DNA from: Massospora cicadina
Lineage: Eukaryota > Entomophthoromycota > Entomophthoromycetes > Entomophthorales > Entomophthoraceae
Assembly (NCBI GenBank): GCA_022478985.1
Contig: JAKSZP010009599.1
Span: forward strand, 20,773-84,772
Length of the DNA: 64,000 nt
Reading direction: 5' to 3'
Made by a program: the position numbers and the translations under genes
Shown: positions 36,201 through 48,900 of the stretch, piece by piece
Layout: every line of letters starts with the position of its first letter
How positions within the stretch are numbered: the first letter of the stretch is position 1
The notes under the pieces: model-generated
The model's input: only the letters and a program-made list of their open reading frames with translations
Databases searched by the model: none
Told to the model about the DNA's origin: nothing

Positions 36201-36914
36201 CAGGTAGGTGGTATGTTATCAAGACCAGTTGGTGGTCGAGAATTCCATTTTTGTTTTTTTGAAGTGGGAGATGTGGGGTTGGAATTTCGCTGGTGTTAGA
36301 ATAAGGTCAATGTGGGTCATGGACCTTAATTGGCCGTTGTGGACATGGGGATGCATCATGTTTTCAAGCAGCGGGGAATGTCGCGGCAGTGCATCCATTA
36401 ACCCAAGGGTGGCCTTTAGAACGCGTAGTTCAACGTGACCCTGTGGGGCGTGGGGTGAGGGAGGCCACTGGTCTGTTGGTGAGGTTAGCCAACAGTTAAT
36501 GTCGCCTACTAAGAAAGAATCAGGGGGTAGCGGGAGGGATTTGACCGATGAGAAAAATTCCTAACACTTGTGTGCACCATTTGGGGCATAGATGTTGATG
36601 ATTGCATATGCTACGTTGGCCCATGAGAAGGTGACGACGAGCACTCAGCCATTTAGGAATGTTTCTGAGGATACAAATTTGAAAAAATTATTTTTCCAAA
36701 TTAGCACCCCACAGTGCTTTGACCAAAAGGATAGGGATGGGAGGAGCATTGTTTTCCAAGTTTCCTCGGAACCTCGTGGACAGTGGGACTCCTGGATGGC
36801 CAGTATATCCACGGGTAAATTGTGTTGTAAGAAACTCAGTTTCCTAGCCTGGGATGGGGAGGCCTTGAGTCCGGCGATATTCAACGCCCCTAAAGTGAAG
36901 GTTTCCCCCATCAC
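33260..36914 (-). pseudogene. LINE ORF2 (APE endonuclease and reverse transcriptase), copy 2
   Basis: About 1,200 codons. The APE endonuclease begins MGETFTLGALNIAGLKA at 36911, with DILAIQESH (catalytic Glu) near 36800, LVGDINCW near 36500 and THIDLIL near 36320. Frameshifts and stops break the region 36640-35300. The RT is well preserved in one 453-codon frame (35295-33934): GFIPRRSIWD-like fingers, FLDQQKAYDRVNWEYLRACL, RGLRQGDPLSPLLYNFSLDP, and the catalytic LPFADDCVV. The C-terminal part has DYLDMMDI and a knuckle CVLCGQYGTLFHRLEKC (CX2CX7HX4C). It is the longest single open frame in the window. Confidence 0.9.
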
Positions 36915-37201
36915 ACCTTAGGTGTGAGGGGGTGGGCACCTGGGCCCACCAGCCTCTTCTAGGTCCCCACGGGCTTTCACAGCAGCATGGGTGTTAGCAG
37001 CAATGCTATCGTAGTTTTTGTTGATTTTTGTGGAAAGAGTCGCGTTGGCTTTGGCCTTCACTTTTGTTTTCCCGACGTTGGACGAATTTTTTGCGGTGAA
37101 GATGAGTTCAGTGCACCGTTGAGTGGGTCAAAAAAATTTTCAGTTGGGATAGGTCCCAAGTCAGTTTTGACTGGAGCTTGGGTGCAACGATTGGGTGAGA
37201 T

Positions 37202-38328
37202 TTAGTCTCCCATCGGATCCTCAGATTGAGTGGCCCGCTCAGCATGGACTTCCCAATCTGATTGGTTGATGGATTCCCAAGTTGCTTCTGCTGCGAAGGT
37301 TGTCATGTCCTCCTGGTGTTGTGAGTGTGGGATAGCGGTGGTGGCCTTGGCCGTTTCATTGGCCGCGGCCCTATAGGCCTGCTTAGCCTTCTTCCGTTCT
37401 TGCGGGGAGATAGGCTTTACCAATAGGTAGCAGCCTTGTGCTCCCCACGGGAAAGCCTCCTTGGTGCTTGCGGTTGGTTCATAGTGCGCCTCTCTGTTGG
37501 CCATGGCTGCTGAGGGGTGCTCTTGGAATGTGACGCCCTCCTTGATGGGGCACGCGTGCGCCTTGTGTCCAAACGCATCACATTGGGTGCAAATGGGGGG
37601 CGCGCTGTCCACGGTCACCCAGAATGGGTGGGTGGTATGCCCCACAATATCAAAAAAAGTGGAGTGTGGGATCTGGGTTAGGTCCTTTGCGATCTCCTCA
37701 GTTGGGGTAAGAACTGCGATGGCTTTGCCAGTGCACAGGTGTGGCATCAGTGTAAAGCATTGCATCTCAAAGGATTGTATTTCGCCATATATGGTGAGAC
37801 CCTCTTTCAGGTGTTGTTCCAAAATGTCACGTTTACCATAGTAGGCAAAAAGCCAAACGTGATAAAAATTTGGTTTGATTTTGTCCATCTGGTACGTTTG
37901 GTTTCAACGACCCATTGCCCTTTGGGGAGGTTGACCACTATGCGCACCGCTGCAGCCTCATCTGCTGCTTTTTTGCTCTTGAAACCTAGGTCCAGCCAAC
38001 CGCATGACATGGAGTGAGGTGCAACGTACACCGCGATTGGGAAAATTTTGTGTACATCTTCACAAAATTTTTCCCATAAGGCCGTTTTTTGGATGTCCAG
38101 ATACACGCAGACTCCAAATTCCACCGATGAAAGTGGTTGGGAGTGTGGCATGTTGATGTACTGGTTGCATCATTCTTGCCATGCGAGTATCTCTGGGGAA
38201 ATTGTGATCGCCGGTTTTTTAAGATTTTTGTCTATTCCGCTGGATTCTCCGGGGCGTTTTTGAACGTTGGTTGCCGCGGGCCTTCCACCTGCTCCTCTTA
38301 CCTTGCTTGCCCAACTGCTCCCTGACAT
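37202..38328 (-). pseudogene. LINE ORF1 (CCHC RNA-binding protein), copy 2
   Basis: Starts at the ATG at 38328 (MSGSSWASKVRG, the same start as copy 3) about 95 bp into the element. A TGA at 38172-38170 replaces the CGA Arg codon of copy 3, and a frameshift near 37830 follows. The C-terminal 228-codon frame (37888-37202) carries one CX2CX4HX4C knuckle, CTQCDAFGHKAHAC, then a basic Lys/Arg-rich stretch. ORF1 proteins of this type coat the element RNA. It is probably longer than the point where this frame closes. Confidence 0.85.
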
Positions 38329-38421
38329 GGGCGCAGACTAATCTCCTCTGTGAGATTATCAAACTAGATTCAGTCTTGAATTGAATAGGTTGAAATAGTG
38401 ATTGCAACGAGAAAGAAAAGT

Positions 38422-40006
38422 AAAATTTGAATGGCGTTTTCTCAATGCTTTAATGTCATCTTAGCCACCAACTTAGTCAAAACTATGTTAACTGGGGCAC
38501 CCATATATATTATAGTGCGGACTCAGGTTTTGGCTATTACAATGTCACAGTATATACATTCTGAATATGATGCATCTTGACTGGGTAACACATGGACATA
38601 TAATGAAACTCTGTTCCCAAGGAAACTTGTAATCCCTTCACCAATTTGGGGTATTTTTTGATGATATTGTTGACTAAAAAAGCAATGGTTACTCCTTGCA
38701 AGAAAAGCGAATCTGCAGAGGGGTCAAACTTACTAGTGAACCTTGGTCAAACTTTTTACAAGCGTATGATATGGGCTGCATCTGAGATCCTTCTTCCACT
38801 GCAGCTTTGGGATGCGCTTGTTGCACATTATTCACCCCTAAAACTGGCTGCTGATATAGGAATGTATCATTGTACTGGAGGGCTTTCGCTGCATGTACTT
38901 CCATAGATTCAGGTGGGACGTTTGAATTTGGGATAGCGGAAGTAGAGAGTCCCATCTCTAATCCGCTATGACTTTTCCCTAGTCACATTGATCCTGCTAT
39001 ATGTAATGGACCCATTGATTGGGCAACCTCGCGCTAGGTGCCCAGGGTAATCACAATCAAAACAATTTACCTCATAGGGCCTGTGTCCTTCAAATTGTAA
39101 GTTGGTTAATGTGAACAATCGTATGGAAGTTGATCATTGTAAACAAAACTGGGTTGACAGAATTACTGCAGACAGACAGCATAATTAAGCCAAGGGGATA
39201 GTTAGCCCATGGACAATAAGCGGGTACTGGGAGAAAGTTTAACTGCTGGGGGTAGCTTGACAGAATCTGAACTGTACAGGCGCATTTCTCTGTTTAAAAT
39301 GGTCTGATGATGGTAGAAGAAGGGTTACACTCAGTATTGGGTGTAGGAAGTTGCGGATATATGGAGCAAGAATTGAACAATTTTAAGCAAGGGCACGTCT
39401 TCATCCAACATCAGGGTCATGATGTTGTACATCTCACAGTATGGCTTCATAACAGAGGTTGTCACAATGCATACGTCTGATTTGGATAAAATTTCCTCCC
39501 CAATTAGAACATGGGCTTCCACCATGAATTGGTCAGCAAACGTGGAGAGAGTCTCATTATGCTGAAACATGATGGTCAATAATTCAGCCTTCCATTGTGA
39601 TATCCTTGTGGTACCCATAAATAACCGCAACCAGTATCTTTCACCTCTCAGTATGAAACAGAACTGTTTGGAAGATAACAGGTGACTTGGTCAGCACTTC
39701 CAACCTCCAAGGTAGATATTAACAGTTTAACTTTCTGCCAGTCAGAGGCTCCTTTCTGTTGCAAACTCAAATCGCATAAAGAACCCATGAATATTCCCAT
39801 TGCGATCAAACAGAGGCAACTTATCACTACAACTTTCATGAAAAAGCTTATCCTGCCTTTTAAGCACAGCATCTAGGGCAAGTTTAAGTTCTGCATATTT
39901 GACTGTGGTAATACATCGTGAAGATCCTCTGTCCACGCAAGACTAATGTGCCATGGCCAGCAACTGGAGAGAAATTCTGTGTAATTGATTAATGGGCCCC
40001 CTTTAA
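38422..40006 (-). pseudogene. gag: gag and start of protease, Ty3 element C
   Basis: Upstream part of C on the right side of LINE2. The capsid-like frame at 39630-39331 includes TFADQFMVEAHVLI, which aligns with TFAEQFYMEAQTLL in gag of element E. An intact zinc knuckle CFDCDYPGHLARGC (CX2CX4HX4C) lies at 39064-39023. The protease start follows, with MGAPVNIVLTKL near 38510-38475, where the catalytic Asp-Thr is replaced. Stops separate the blocks. Confidence 0.8.
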
Positions 40007-40015
40007 TGAGCATCA
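40007..40015 (-). promoter_or_regulatory. Primer binding site of element C
   Basis: TGATGCTCATTAAAGGGG on the minus strand, two bases from the 5' LTR. It is a one-base variant of the TGGTGCTCA core seen in B and E. Confidence 0.6.
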
Positions 40016-40017
40016 TA

Positions 40018-40569
40018 TAATAAAATTGGCTGTATTTTTTAAGATACGCCACAGGGGTTTTGCACAGGGTTAAGCCCACTGAGCAATAGGTCTGATGATA
40101 CGATGATCATCATCCTTGAACAAGGTAATAAACTTTTAATAAATATAGAGCTATTGCTTCTTTGACACTCTTTTATTTATCTTAATAGAATGCTTGGATT
40201 CTTGCTGTTCCGCTCACTCTGAAAATAACAACTTCTTTTATATATCATCTCATCTCACCTATATCTCAGCGACTATGAATGATACCATTTCCTCAAATTA
40301 GTAATTACGTTTGCCATATCTCGTTGGTTCCAGAAATTCTTCATTCATTAATTTCACGTTCACTTAATTTGAGGTGATTTACCACTATTCATTGTACATC
40401 AATTTCTCCTAATCGCCTCATATGGAATCAATCCAATAACTATCCATTCTAATTTGATATCGCCTCATCTCAGCACTAAAATCATAACTCATACTCAGGC
40501 TCAGCAGATCTTGCCCATTCTGCCATACCAACTTAGGGTTTATAATCCAGTCATATCAGAATTAAGACA
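40018..40569 (-). repeat. 5' LTR of element C
   Basis: Partner of 29198-29757, about 552 bp. Starts TGTCTTAATTCTGATATGAC on the minus strand. Confidence 0.87.
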
Positions 40570-41600
40570 TTTACCTTTGAATTCCTATATGTCTTTAATC
40601 ATATTGTTGTTGAGTCTTCTACATCATTACTATGTGTCCAATTTCTAAGTGACTATAGTCGGCATCTGACATGGAGAAAACAACTTGATAATATTCAAGT
40701 AGTTAAGCATTTTCATAAGTTTCTCCTTACTTAACTTATCAGATATCTAGACTTGAGAAATGGCACAATATGAATTATTGGCAGGTAGACCAAAATTCAA
40801 GGTGATTACAAAAAGATGTACCTTTTCAATTTCATAAATGGAAAGTAATTAGCCTTTCCCAATTTCTTGATGTTTCTTTATTAAAATATGTATGTTTTTT
40901 TATGTTTACAAAAATTAGATTATTAGTCCGTTGATAATTTAATAAAGGACTCCTGGTGAAACTCATAGTTTATTTCTACTGACTCTATTGGCAAAAGTGA
41001 TATATAGCAATCAGTTTGGGGGTATACTCTAGTTATGTTGATAGAAATCACTCTGTATTCTCCTGGATTAATTTTTACCTCAATAGCATAAAATGATATG
41101 CCTTCTGCTGCATCTATTGAGTTGAAGAGCTTTTTTGTGTTTCTTCCAGAGATAGAATATTGTAAAGGCAAAGTGGAAACAGAGTACTCAACCAAACAAG
41201 TGTAATTCTCCTTGCTGGAGTTTTTATTATTCATCACAATGGAGCTTCATAGTTGATGAGTGAAAGATACTATTCTTTCAAATTGATAACTCCTTTGTAT
41301 CTGATAATGAAATGTATACTAATAAGTATATCATAATTGATATTGGTAGGGCAACTGCAAGAGCTGAGAAAACTAAGCGACAACTCAAATTGTCAGGGAT
41401 AAGTATGCATCCATCACCTTGGATTTGTTTAGAATGGTCTTACTATATTCTCATGTGTATTTGAAGTCTGGGGTTTGCTTGATCTTCTTGATGAGACAGG
41501 ATGAGACAACATTGATAGCGGATCCCATATCTATAATAGACATAGCCCAGACCTTCTAAATTGCCACTTCCACCTAGTAATGTTTTTTCCAAACTTTAAT
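40570..41600 (-). pseudogene. pol: protease and linker region of Ty3 element F
   Basis: Continues F on the right side of C. The frame at 41237-40923 (LVEYSVSTLPLQYSISGRN, then SIDAAEGISFYAIE) aligns with 54179-54330 of element E (MVEYPLSALPIHYTISGRN, DAIEGIPFYA), which follows the protease there. Further upstream, near 41520-41480, the protease site reads IIDMGSAINVVSS, the same Thr-to-Met change in the catalytic triad as in element A. Confidence 0.78.
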
Positions 41601-43560
41601 GGGGAACTAAACCTCATTTAGGCGTATTGTTGCATTGAGCTTTAGGTCAGTCTCAGGACATTTCTTCTTGATCCCAGTAGATAGGCATGCTTGAGATGTG
41701 TCAGGTCGGCAGTGCAAGGTATTGATCAGCATCGCTGGCTATATCAAAAATCCTGGTGCATCCCATATTCTGACTGAGATAAGTTTCTTCTAAAATTTGG
41801 GCACCTCAATATTATAATTGTCTAAGCAATCCAGAAAGGCGAGCTCAGTAGGTGTAACTAATATATAATAATCTATGTCCTTATAACCCCCTTCAGAGTC
41901 ATCACTGGAACCATTCTTAGTGCATGAGATATAAGAGACCAGCATTGTTTTGCTTTCAGGCACTTTAGAGCATTCAGCTTTTAGATGACACCTAACTCTA
42001 AGCTGAACTCCATTTACCCTGATAAGCAATGACAGGGCTTTTCTTAGAACACATTTCTTCAGCATGATTGTTCTTCTTGAAGTAGTGATACCTGGGCTTT
42101 TCCTCTTTCTTAGGCTTCGCTTTTTCCATAAATATACCTTAGGGTTTGAAGGAGCCTTTTAGAAGGTCTCTGGATTGTAAGTATCAATAACAACAAGCAG
42201 GGCTTTGTTAATGTCTAGACAGAGTTATAGCTTCGTTGATAGATGTGGTATGCATGGATAGGGTGGGGTTACTATGTAAACCAGTAATTATGACAGCTAA
42301 AGCATTGTCCAAGTTAAGCAACTTTAAGATTATCATTGTTTAGGCCTTGATACAGAAGTGATACGAAAATTTGGCCAGGGTAACATTTGCCATAGCGCAA
42401 TTTCATAAAGGCCTGATTTTTAAACTCAATTGTTGCTTGGAGCCAAAATCTTTAATAAGCGCTTTCTTCACCTCTCTCCATGTGTGCAGGCCAACAATAT
42501 GAGGTACCATAACTTCTTGAGCTATACAGTTTAAACAAGAATATAATATGTTATGCTTTTTGATGATCTGTTTACCTTACATTGCAGCTTCATGGACATA
42601 GTGTAAAGATGTGGTACTCCCTTCTCCAGGTGTAAACTTGTCTGTGATGGTAGACTTAAAGATTGTGGTACCCATTCCTGTGATGACTTATACTCTGGGA
42701 GCTTCAGGTTCAGTAATTTTTAGTTTTTAGTGTCGCTCAGTTCAGTTTGACATAAGAATCAACATATTTTATCCTGTAAAGAATAAGGTATCGCTCCATT
42801 TCCTCTAGAGTAAGCCATGGTGTGACATCCAGCAGGCTGATTCTTCTTTCAAAAGTGACTTATTTCTTCTCCAGGTTTTTAATGCAGATGTCCAGATTAT
42901 GAAGTTGCTGACAAGTTATGAGTGGTAAATTCACAAGAGTTTGTACTTATCCTCTGGTACTCCAATGCGCCAATTCAAGTCCTCCTTCATCTCCTTGCAT
43001 TTAGTGCTCTGAGTAGGCTTGTAATTATTGGCTTTTTGATCTTCTGTAAGAGTATTCCAGAGTTATTTAGCTTAGTTGAGGCGACAGTGATTTGATTAAT
43101 GTCTTCTCAACTAGGTAATTTGCCTCTCAAGTCATACTCCAATTTGTTGAGTTGGCTGGTAATGGAATGAGTACACGCTTGAGTCTCACAGGATGCCAGA
43201 TCCTGCTCAACATGAGCCACCTAGGAAATAATGTAGTGAGGAGCTAGGTTGAGGCTTGGAGGTTCATTGGGTCTCCAGATCATCAATTCGTCATAGATAT
43301 TTCTCTAGATGGGAATCAGGGAACTTAATCTATTTCTCCTCATTATGATGGCTAAAAGAAGCTTGGGCCACCATTTCACCATGAGCTTCAGATCTTGTTT
43401 TGGAGCTCTTGAGAAAAGTCATAAAGTAGCATTTTAGTTCTTTTGTTTGAATCCATAATGTATTTTTGCAGAGCTTTATAGATTCCTCCACATACTTGGT
43501 AACACCAGAATCAATGGTCTCCATTTGGTTATGGAGCTAAACGATGTATTAACAGTTTAC
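41601..43560 (-). pseudogene. gag: gag of Ty3 element F, C-terminal part
   Basis: The frame at 43524-43330 (METIDSGVTKYVEESIKL) aligns with GIVKYVEETMKI in gag of E. Near 42090-42050 a degraded zinc knuckle reads YHYFKKNNHAEEMC, the counterpart of the intact one in A, with the first two Cys lost. The N-terminal part of this gag continues at 49497 after LINE5. Confidence 0.75.
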
Positions 43561-43984
43561 ACACTTCTAAATTTCACTTTTCAAAGATTTTAAACACCCA
43601 TAAATTTAAGCCTATTGATACTAATAAATAATGGTGGTAAAGTCCAATGAATGCTCTCCGATGCATCAGAATTCAAAAAACAATCCCAAATTGCAAAACC
43701 CTAAGTTGTCAACTTGTGTATCAATATGTATGACCCACTCCCAAACTGAAGAAGCAAAAAAAGAGGCAGAACAATTTTAATCAACTCACAGCGGGATCAA
43801 AAGTGATCCCGCCATTGTACAATTACCTCAGTCAACTCAGTGTTGATTGAGGTTCAAACCACTAGTGCTCCCCACCCTGGAAGTGCATCCAATGATCTAA
43901 CCACGGTAGCAGAAAGTTTTGTTGCTCCCAATACCATGCAGGGGTTTTGATGGCTTTGTTAACCTCCACCCCATCAGAAAGCAA

Positions 43985-44180
43985 CCTTGGCTCCCAAACT
44001 GAATTTGTCAGGAATTATTAGATCAGTTGTTATAATTTTCTCATTTTAAAAATTACCCAGAGCGCCCAACTGAATCTACAGTAATTGGTGAATCAGCTGG
44101 CCATAGTTTCACAGTATGAAAGGCAACCAACGCGCCTTAGCTGAATCAATAGTAAATGGCAATTAAGTTAGCCATAATTG
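43985..44180 (+). repeat. Tandem ~70-bp repeats in the 5' region of LINE5
   Basis: Three imperfect units start near 43988, 44063 and 44131. Each has CCCAACTGAATC-like sequence, an AGTAATTGG-like block and ending CAGCTGGCCATA-like. Their position upstream of ORF1 resembles the 5' monomers that act as promoters in some L1 elements; that role is an inference. Confidence 0.5.
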
Positions 44181-44599
44181 TTATCAAAAGCAAAATTGAA
44201 ATCAAAATTTAAATGGAATTAGCAAATAGCCAATAAACCAGCTGATAAATCCCTACCAGTATCTGCTGATGGTCAAATGAAGGCTGGAGTAATGGATTGG
44301 TTTGATGATGAGCTAGAATTCACCAAGCAATTGTCATGGAATAAGCCCAAAACAGGTAAGCCTAACTAATCTGCCAAAATTTGACTGCCAACTTGGAAGG
44401 CCCAGCTGGGGCCAGCGCATAAATCCAAGGGGAAGGCAGCGCCTTCATCTGGGGTTTTCCCCATAGGGAATTTATTAAATTTATTTAAATTTAAATGTAA
44501 ACAAAAATAGGCGAGTGAAGTGTGCCTCAGGTGAATGGAAGAAAATGCTAGTGCCAGCACCATCCACCATTAATCCTCATGTAGCTACTTTTGTGGCTT

Positions 44600-45940
44600 A
44601 ATTGAAGAAGTGATGGGCAGAACTCACTCACAATGTGCACTCCCTAGGTCCACTCTTGCTAATGCGGTTAGGGTCTACTATAGGAATAATCCTGTTGAGT
44701 TTAATTCAGGGATTATTTTAGCTATTTTTCAACAATAGCAAGAGCCTTTCCAGTGAACACCACCATTTATGGAGTAGTGGAAAGCCATTATATTGATCTA
44801 GGGTTGACAACTGCAGAAGATGCAGACCATTTTATCTCAGTTACAATTGAGATTCAGTATGGCTCTTTTCATGAACTGAGAACTAGATCTAGCTTTAAGA
44901 AAATTTCCTGGATAACTTTCTCAAATCTGCCAACTACATTAGAACCAGGATCCCAAAGCTTGACCTTCATCGGATTGATGTAATTTGGGTTAGTTTTATC
45001 AGTAGACCTGTGCGCGCCAGCCTACTATGCCTTAACCCAGAGGGTTTGCATTGCATGAGCATAATTTATCCCTAACCCAATGGTGGCCCGCAACATACAG
45101 GTGATTCCATGTTTGCTTCATTAGATCCTGTTTAAAATCTTCTTTGTTGATCCAGACTAGGCACAACCACGTTGCTTATGGTGTAATGCTTTGGGCCACC
45201 TATATAATAGTTGTACAGCTCATAAGCAAGCTCTCTCATCTAGTAGCCAAATCAAATGACGGGTAATAAACTCTCCCACGCAGCAGCAGCAGCGATCCTG
45301 CACCGACCCACTGGGTGCCAGTACAGGATCTAACCCCCTCTGCCCTTCGTGTAGCAGTTGAGAAGGCACATCCAGTATCATAAAGTTACTCCCTTATTGC
45401 ATAAAGTCCTCTCCTTATGTATACTCCTTCTAAATTGCCAGACCCTTCACCAGCAAAAATAAACGCAAATCTGCTTCTCATCAGGCTAACACAGAGGAAG
45501 CCAGCCCAGGGGCGGCATTCAAAATGAATTCAGTAGTCAAATTACCCCAAGGGCGGAACAGGTATAGAATACCCTAAGTTGGGGTTAAGGCTCCAAGTCA
45601 TTTCCACCCCCACAATCTAAGGGTATTGCAACTCAGACGTCATTCTCAGTACTGAGGGAGATGCAAATGGACTCTGATACATCAGATGAAGCACAAATGG
45701 AGAAGTCTATGGAGCACCCTCAAGATACTCCTGTGCAAAGCAGTGTGGTTAGTATCTTGGGCTGTCTTACATGAACCTCAGGCCCGTTAACTCAGGATAA
45801 TACCCCTCCTCATCAATCAGCACAGATTGCTGCAAAGAGTTAAGCTCAAGGACTAAAAATGAGCAGCCTTACAAATGTAGGTGGAAGCTCCAGTAACCTC
45901 CCAGGATGCGGAGGGGGACAACTATGAGGCCCCAAAGGGG
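44600..45940 (+). pseudogene. LINE5 ORF1 (CCHC protein), broken
   Basis: Open stretches include 44753-44983. One intact CX2CX4HX4C knuckle, CLWCNALGHLYNSC, lies at 45173-45214, in the same relation to the ORF as the knuckle of LINE2/3 ORF1. Several stops and frameshifts. The start codon cannot be chosen with confidence. Confidence 0.65.
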
Positions 45941-45949
45941 GCACCCTGA

Positions 45950-48900
45950 CCCTGCAGTCCATTAACTCTAATGGGCTGCAGGATTATAAGAGGAGAGCTT
46001 GCCTCCTCCACAACTTCAGGTCGCTTGCGTGGATATTGCAGCCATTCAGGAGCTCCATGTCCCCCTCTGAAATTGTAGCATGGAATGACCAATTTAGAGG
46101 TAGCTCCTGTTGGACACACTATGCAGCCTTTATTATCCACAACCCTGGGTGAAACCCTACCAATTTTCGAACCACCTTGATGATCGCTTTATATTGGCTA
46201 AATTATCAACCCCTGAGTTATCCTTCTATGTTGCAAGCATATACCTGCCAAATGCTGGCCAAAGCAAGACCGTGTTTTGGAAAGAACTTACTCTACTACA
46301 ACTCCCAGGCTTTACAGTGCTGATGTGGATTAAAAAATAATATTGAGTTGGATGTGAGAAACATTTTCTCCTGCCACACAAGACAGACAAGGTACAGTTT
46401 GGCTTTAAATTTCCTCAGGTCAAGTGTTTTAATGGACGCTCTCCCCCTCTCAGCATCTGGCCTTGTAAGTATGTCTTGGATCTAAGGTGCAGATCAGAGA
46501 TTCACATCAGCTTCACGAATTGATATAGCCTTAGTGGGCCCCTTGCTGGTTGGTCAAGTTCCCATTCCCACAACCTCAGATAACACTATAAGTAATCACA
46601 GATCCCTCACAGTGATCCTGACAACAATACTCAGATTATTGAGAAAAGTTTGGCCAAGGATTGCTCCAGGGCTCTTAAACAACAAGTTTGCAAGAGAGAA
46701 GATAAATTAAGCTTTTTTGAGCCAGAGCACCTGGCCTCACCTCATTTGCTAACTTTTCAATAAAAATGGGCTGACACTAAATCAAGGATCTAAAGGTAGC
46801 CTACAATCATGCTAAGTCTCGAATGAGAGTGGCCCAAGCTAAAGTCAGACATTCTGAAGCTATAATAAGACATTTTGAACGGAATTGCTGACCGGTGCCT
46901 TCCTTTAAATGTATGGAGGCGCGGGAATTAGACAAAGAGACATACCATAAGGAACTTACTTAGCAAGAAGAACAAGAAGCAAAACTTCATATCGTTGTGT
47001 TACTACACCCAGAGGGAACGTCCCGCCCATTTCTTCTACCAGAAGCAGAAATTACTCAAAGGATCAGGAAATTGCAACCCTGAGGATGGGGACCACGGTC
47101 ACCGCAAACAAGGAGGAAATCACCAGCAAGATTCACCGTTACTATTAAGACCTTTTCAAGGCTTCCTGGGTAAGCTCAGCAAATGGTCATGAATTTATTT
47201 GAGGCCCTGGAACTATTGGTCAATTTCTCAGCGGATAAAGAACTTCTTACACCAATCATTCAGCAAGAAGTAATGTACATTCTACTCCACAGACCACGCC
47301 TGAAGGCCCCAGGCCTAGATGGTATCCCATTTGAGGTGTTTCTAATGGATCCCGTCGCAGTTACAAAGGCCCTCTTGGCAGAAGGGGAGTACTTCCTGAA
47401 TTGAGAGAATAAATTATGACCCTTATCCATAAGAAAGGGAGCCAAGAGGACCTTGCAAAATGTCGACCAATATCACTATTGGACTCAGACCACAAGCTAT
47501 TACTAAACTTCTAGAAAACCGCATGACTAAGTGGACAGCACCACGCCTCAACCCAGCTCAACATGTCTTTAACCTAGGAAGATCGAGTTGAAACAATTAC
47601 AATGATTCTCTGGAAACCCTGCCAGCTACCTATTCTCAAACTTATGGTTTTGTGACGCTTCTAGTTATGAAAAAAGCATATGATCGAGTAAATTGGAAGT
47701 ATTTGGACGCCTCCCTAACCCGCCTTTAAATCCAACCACAATCTAGGACACGGCTATCTGCGCTTTACGCCAAGCTTCACACTAAGGTACTGTCCTCAAC
47801 AGGCTTTACTGCAGCGGTTTGGTTGAACATGGTCTCCTTAAAGGAGGTCCAATGAGCCCAATCTTGTTCAACATAGCTTTGGACCCTCGTCTGGCCCTAC
47901 TCTAGGAACAGCTGAAGGGTATTAAGGTTCCAAGGAAACCCCCACCCGCACCATAGCCTTTGTTAATGCCACAGCAGTGGCAGTCGGATGTAAAAAGGAC
48001 TAGATCTGGCCATGAAGACCTTGGATCCTTATTCTAAGGCGTCCAATTCTAGAGTTAACACTTCTAAAACCATTAAAGTGCAAGTGGGTGCCCCATTGTT
48101 TTCCCGTCCTTTTGGTTTGAAACCTACCCAGAAAACCTTTTGGCATCTAGGTGTCCTTACTACACCACAAGGGGTTGCAATCAATGATAATGAGGACTGC
48201 TTTCTTAATTTAATAAACTCTCATTTAGCTAGCTGTAGTCGCCGGCATATCACACCCCAGGGACATGCCCTGATGGCGAATGTTTTCTTCTATCAAAGCT
48301 ATGGTTCCTCGCTCATGTCTGCCCCTTTACAGACAGTTTCTACATGAGGTTGAATTTGATACTCCGCTTTTGGATTTGGGGATTTAACCACCAACCAACA
48401 GCTCTGACAATATCGTGGGCCCGCAGTGAAGGGGGCCTATGTCCTTTGGACACTAGGTCTTGTGCCACTCAATACTGACGGGATTCCTTTAGCCCATCGT
48501 TTGCTGGGATATGACTCTAATGCCACAATGGGCTCCAGCCTTACGCCATGGTTTAGCGGCCTCTCCAGGGCTCCCACAGACCTCGCCAACAGCTGTGAGA
48601 GAATGGCTAAAAACCCATCCAGGCCACGGCCTCAAACTCTCATCAGTAATTTTTACTGGAATCAGGATCTTCTTGCACTGAAGAGGCAGGAGTACGGGTG
48701 TACCACACCTTCCTTTATAAAAGGAGTAGCCCTGGGCTCATCCCCCGTCATCACACCCTGGTCCACACTTAGGAGTATTGTTTTCTCCCACCTCCACCCT
48801 TTGGACAGACCGCCAATGTGGCCTCGTCTCCTTGAACTTCTAACCCCCCTTCTTCATGGAATGTGATCTCTAGGCGCTCTGGAAAGAAGTTACCCATCCT

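Larger units (their letters stand above)
33146..38421 (-). mobile_element. LINE copy 2 (L1/Tx1-like), full length, in the protease gene of C
   Basis: A complete ~5.3 kb LINE on the minus strand. Its 5' end (ACTTTTCTTTCTCGTTGCAA near 38421) matches the 5' end of copy 3, and its 3' end carries the tail module (33204-33172) and an AAATTTAAAATTTAAAATTT run. It separates the protease active-site region of element C (GAPVNIV near 38500) from the rest of that protease at 33144. The immediate flanks both encode the same protease stretch and share ATTAAAG, but are otherwise diverged. Confidence 0.9.
29198..40569 (-). mobile_element. Ty3-type LTR retrotransposon C inserted in pol of F
   Basis: Bounded by LTRs at 29198-29757 and about 40018-40569. 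The flanks are TCTAC (29193-29197) and TTTAC (40570-40574), a 4-of-5 match to a target duplication. A strong purine tract lies beside the 3' LTR and a primer site beside the 5' LTR. Its reverse transcriptase is only distantly similar to those of A, B and E. LINE copy 2 sits inside its protease gene, which explains the 11.4 kb span. Confidence 0.85.

Noticed and set aside
43985..44180. CRISPR-like array
   Set aside because: Units are imperfect and directly adjacent, without unique spacers of constant length, in a eukaryotic LINE 5' region.
45280..45300. CAGCAGCAG-type triplet run
   Set aside because: Only a few units, inside LINE5 ORF1; not a meaningful microsatellite.
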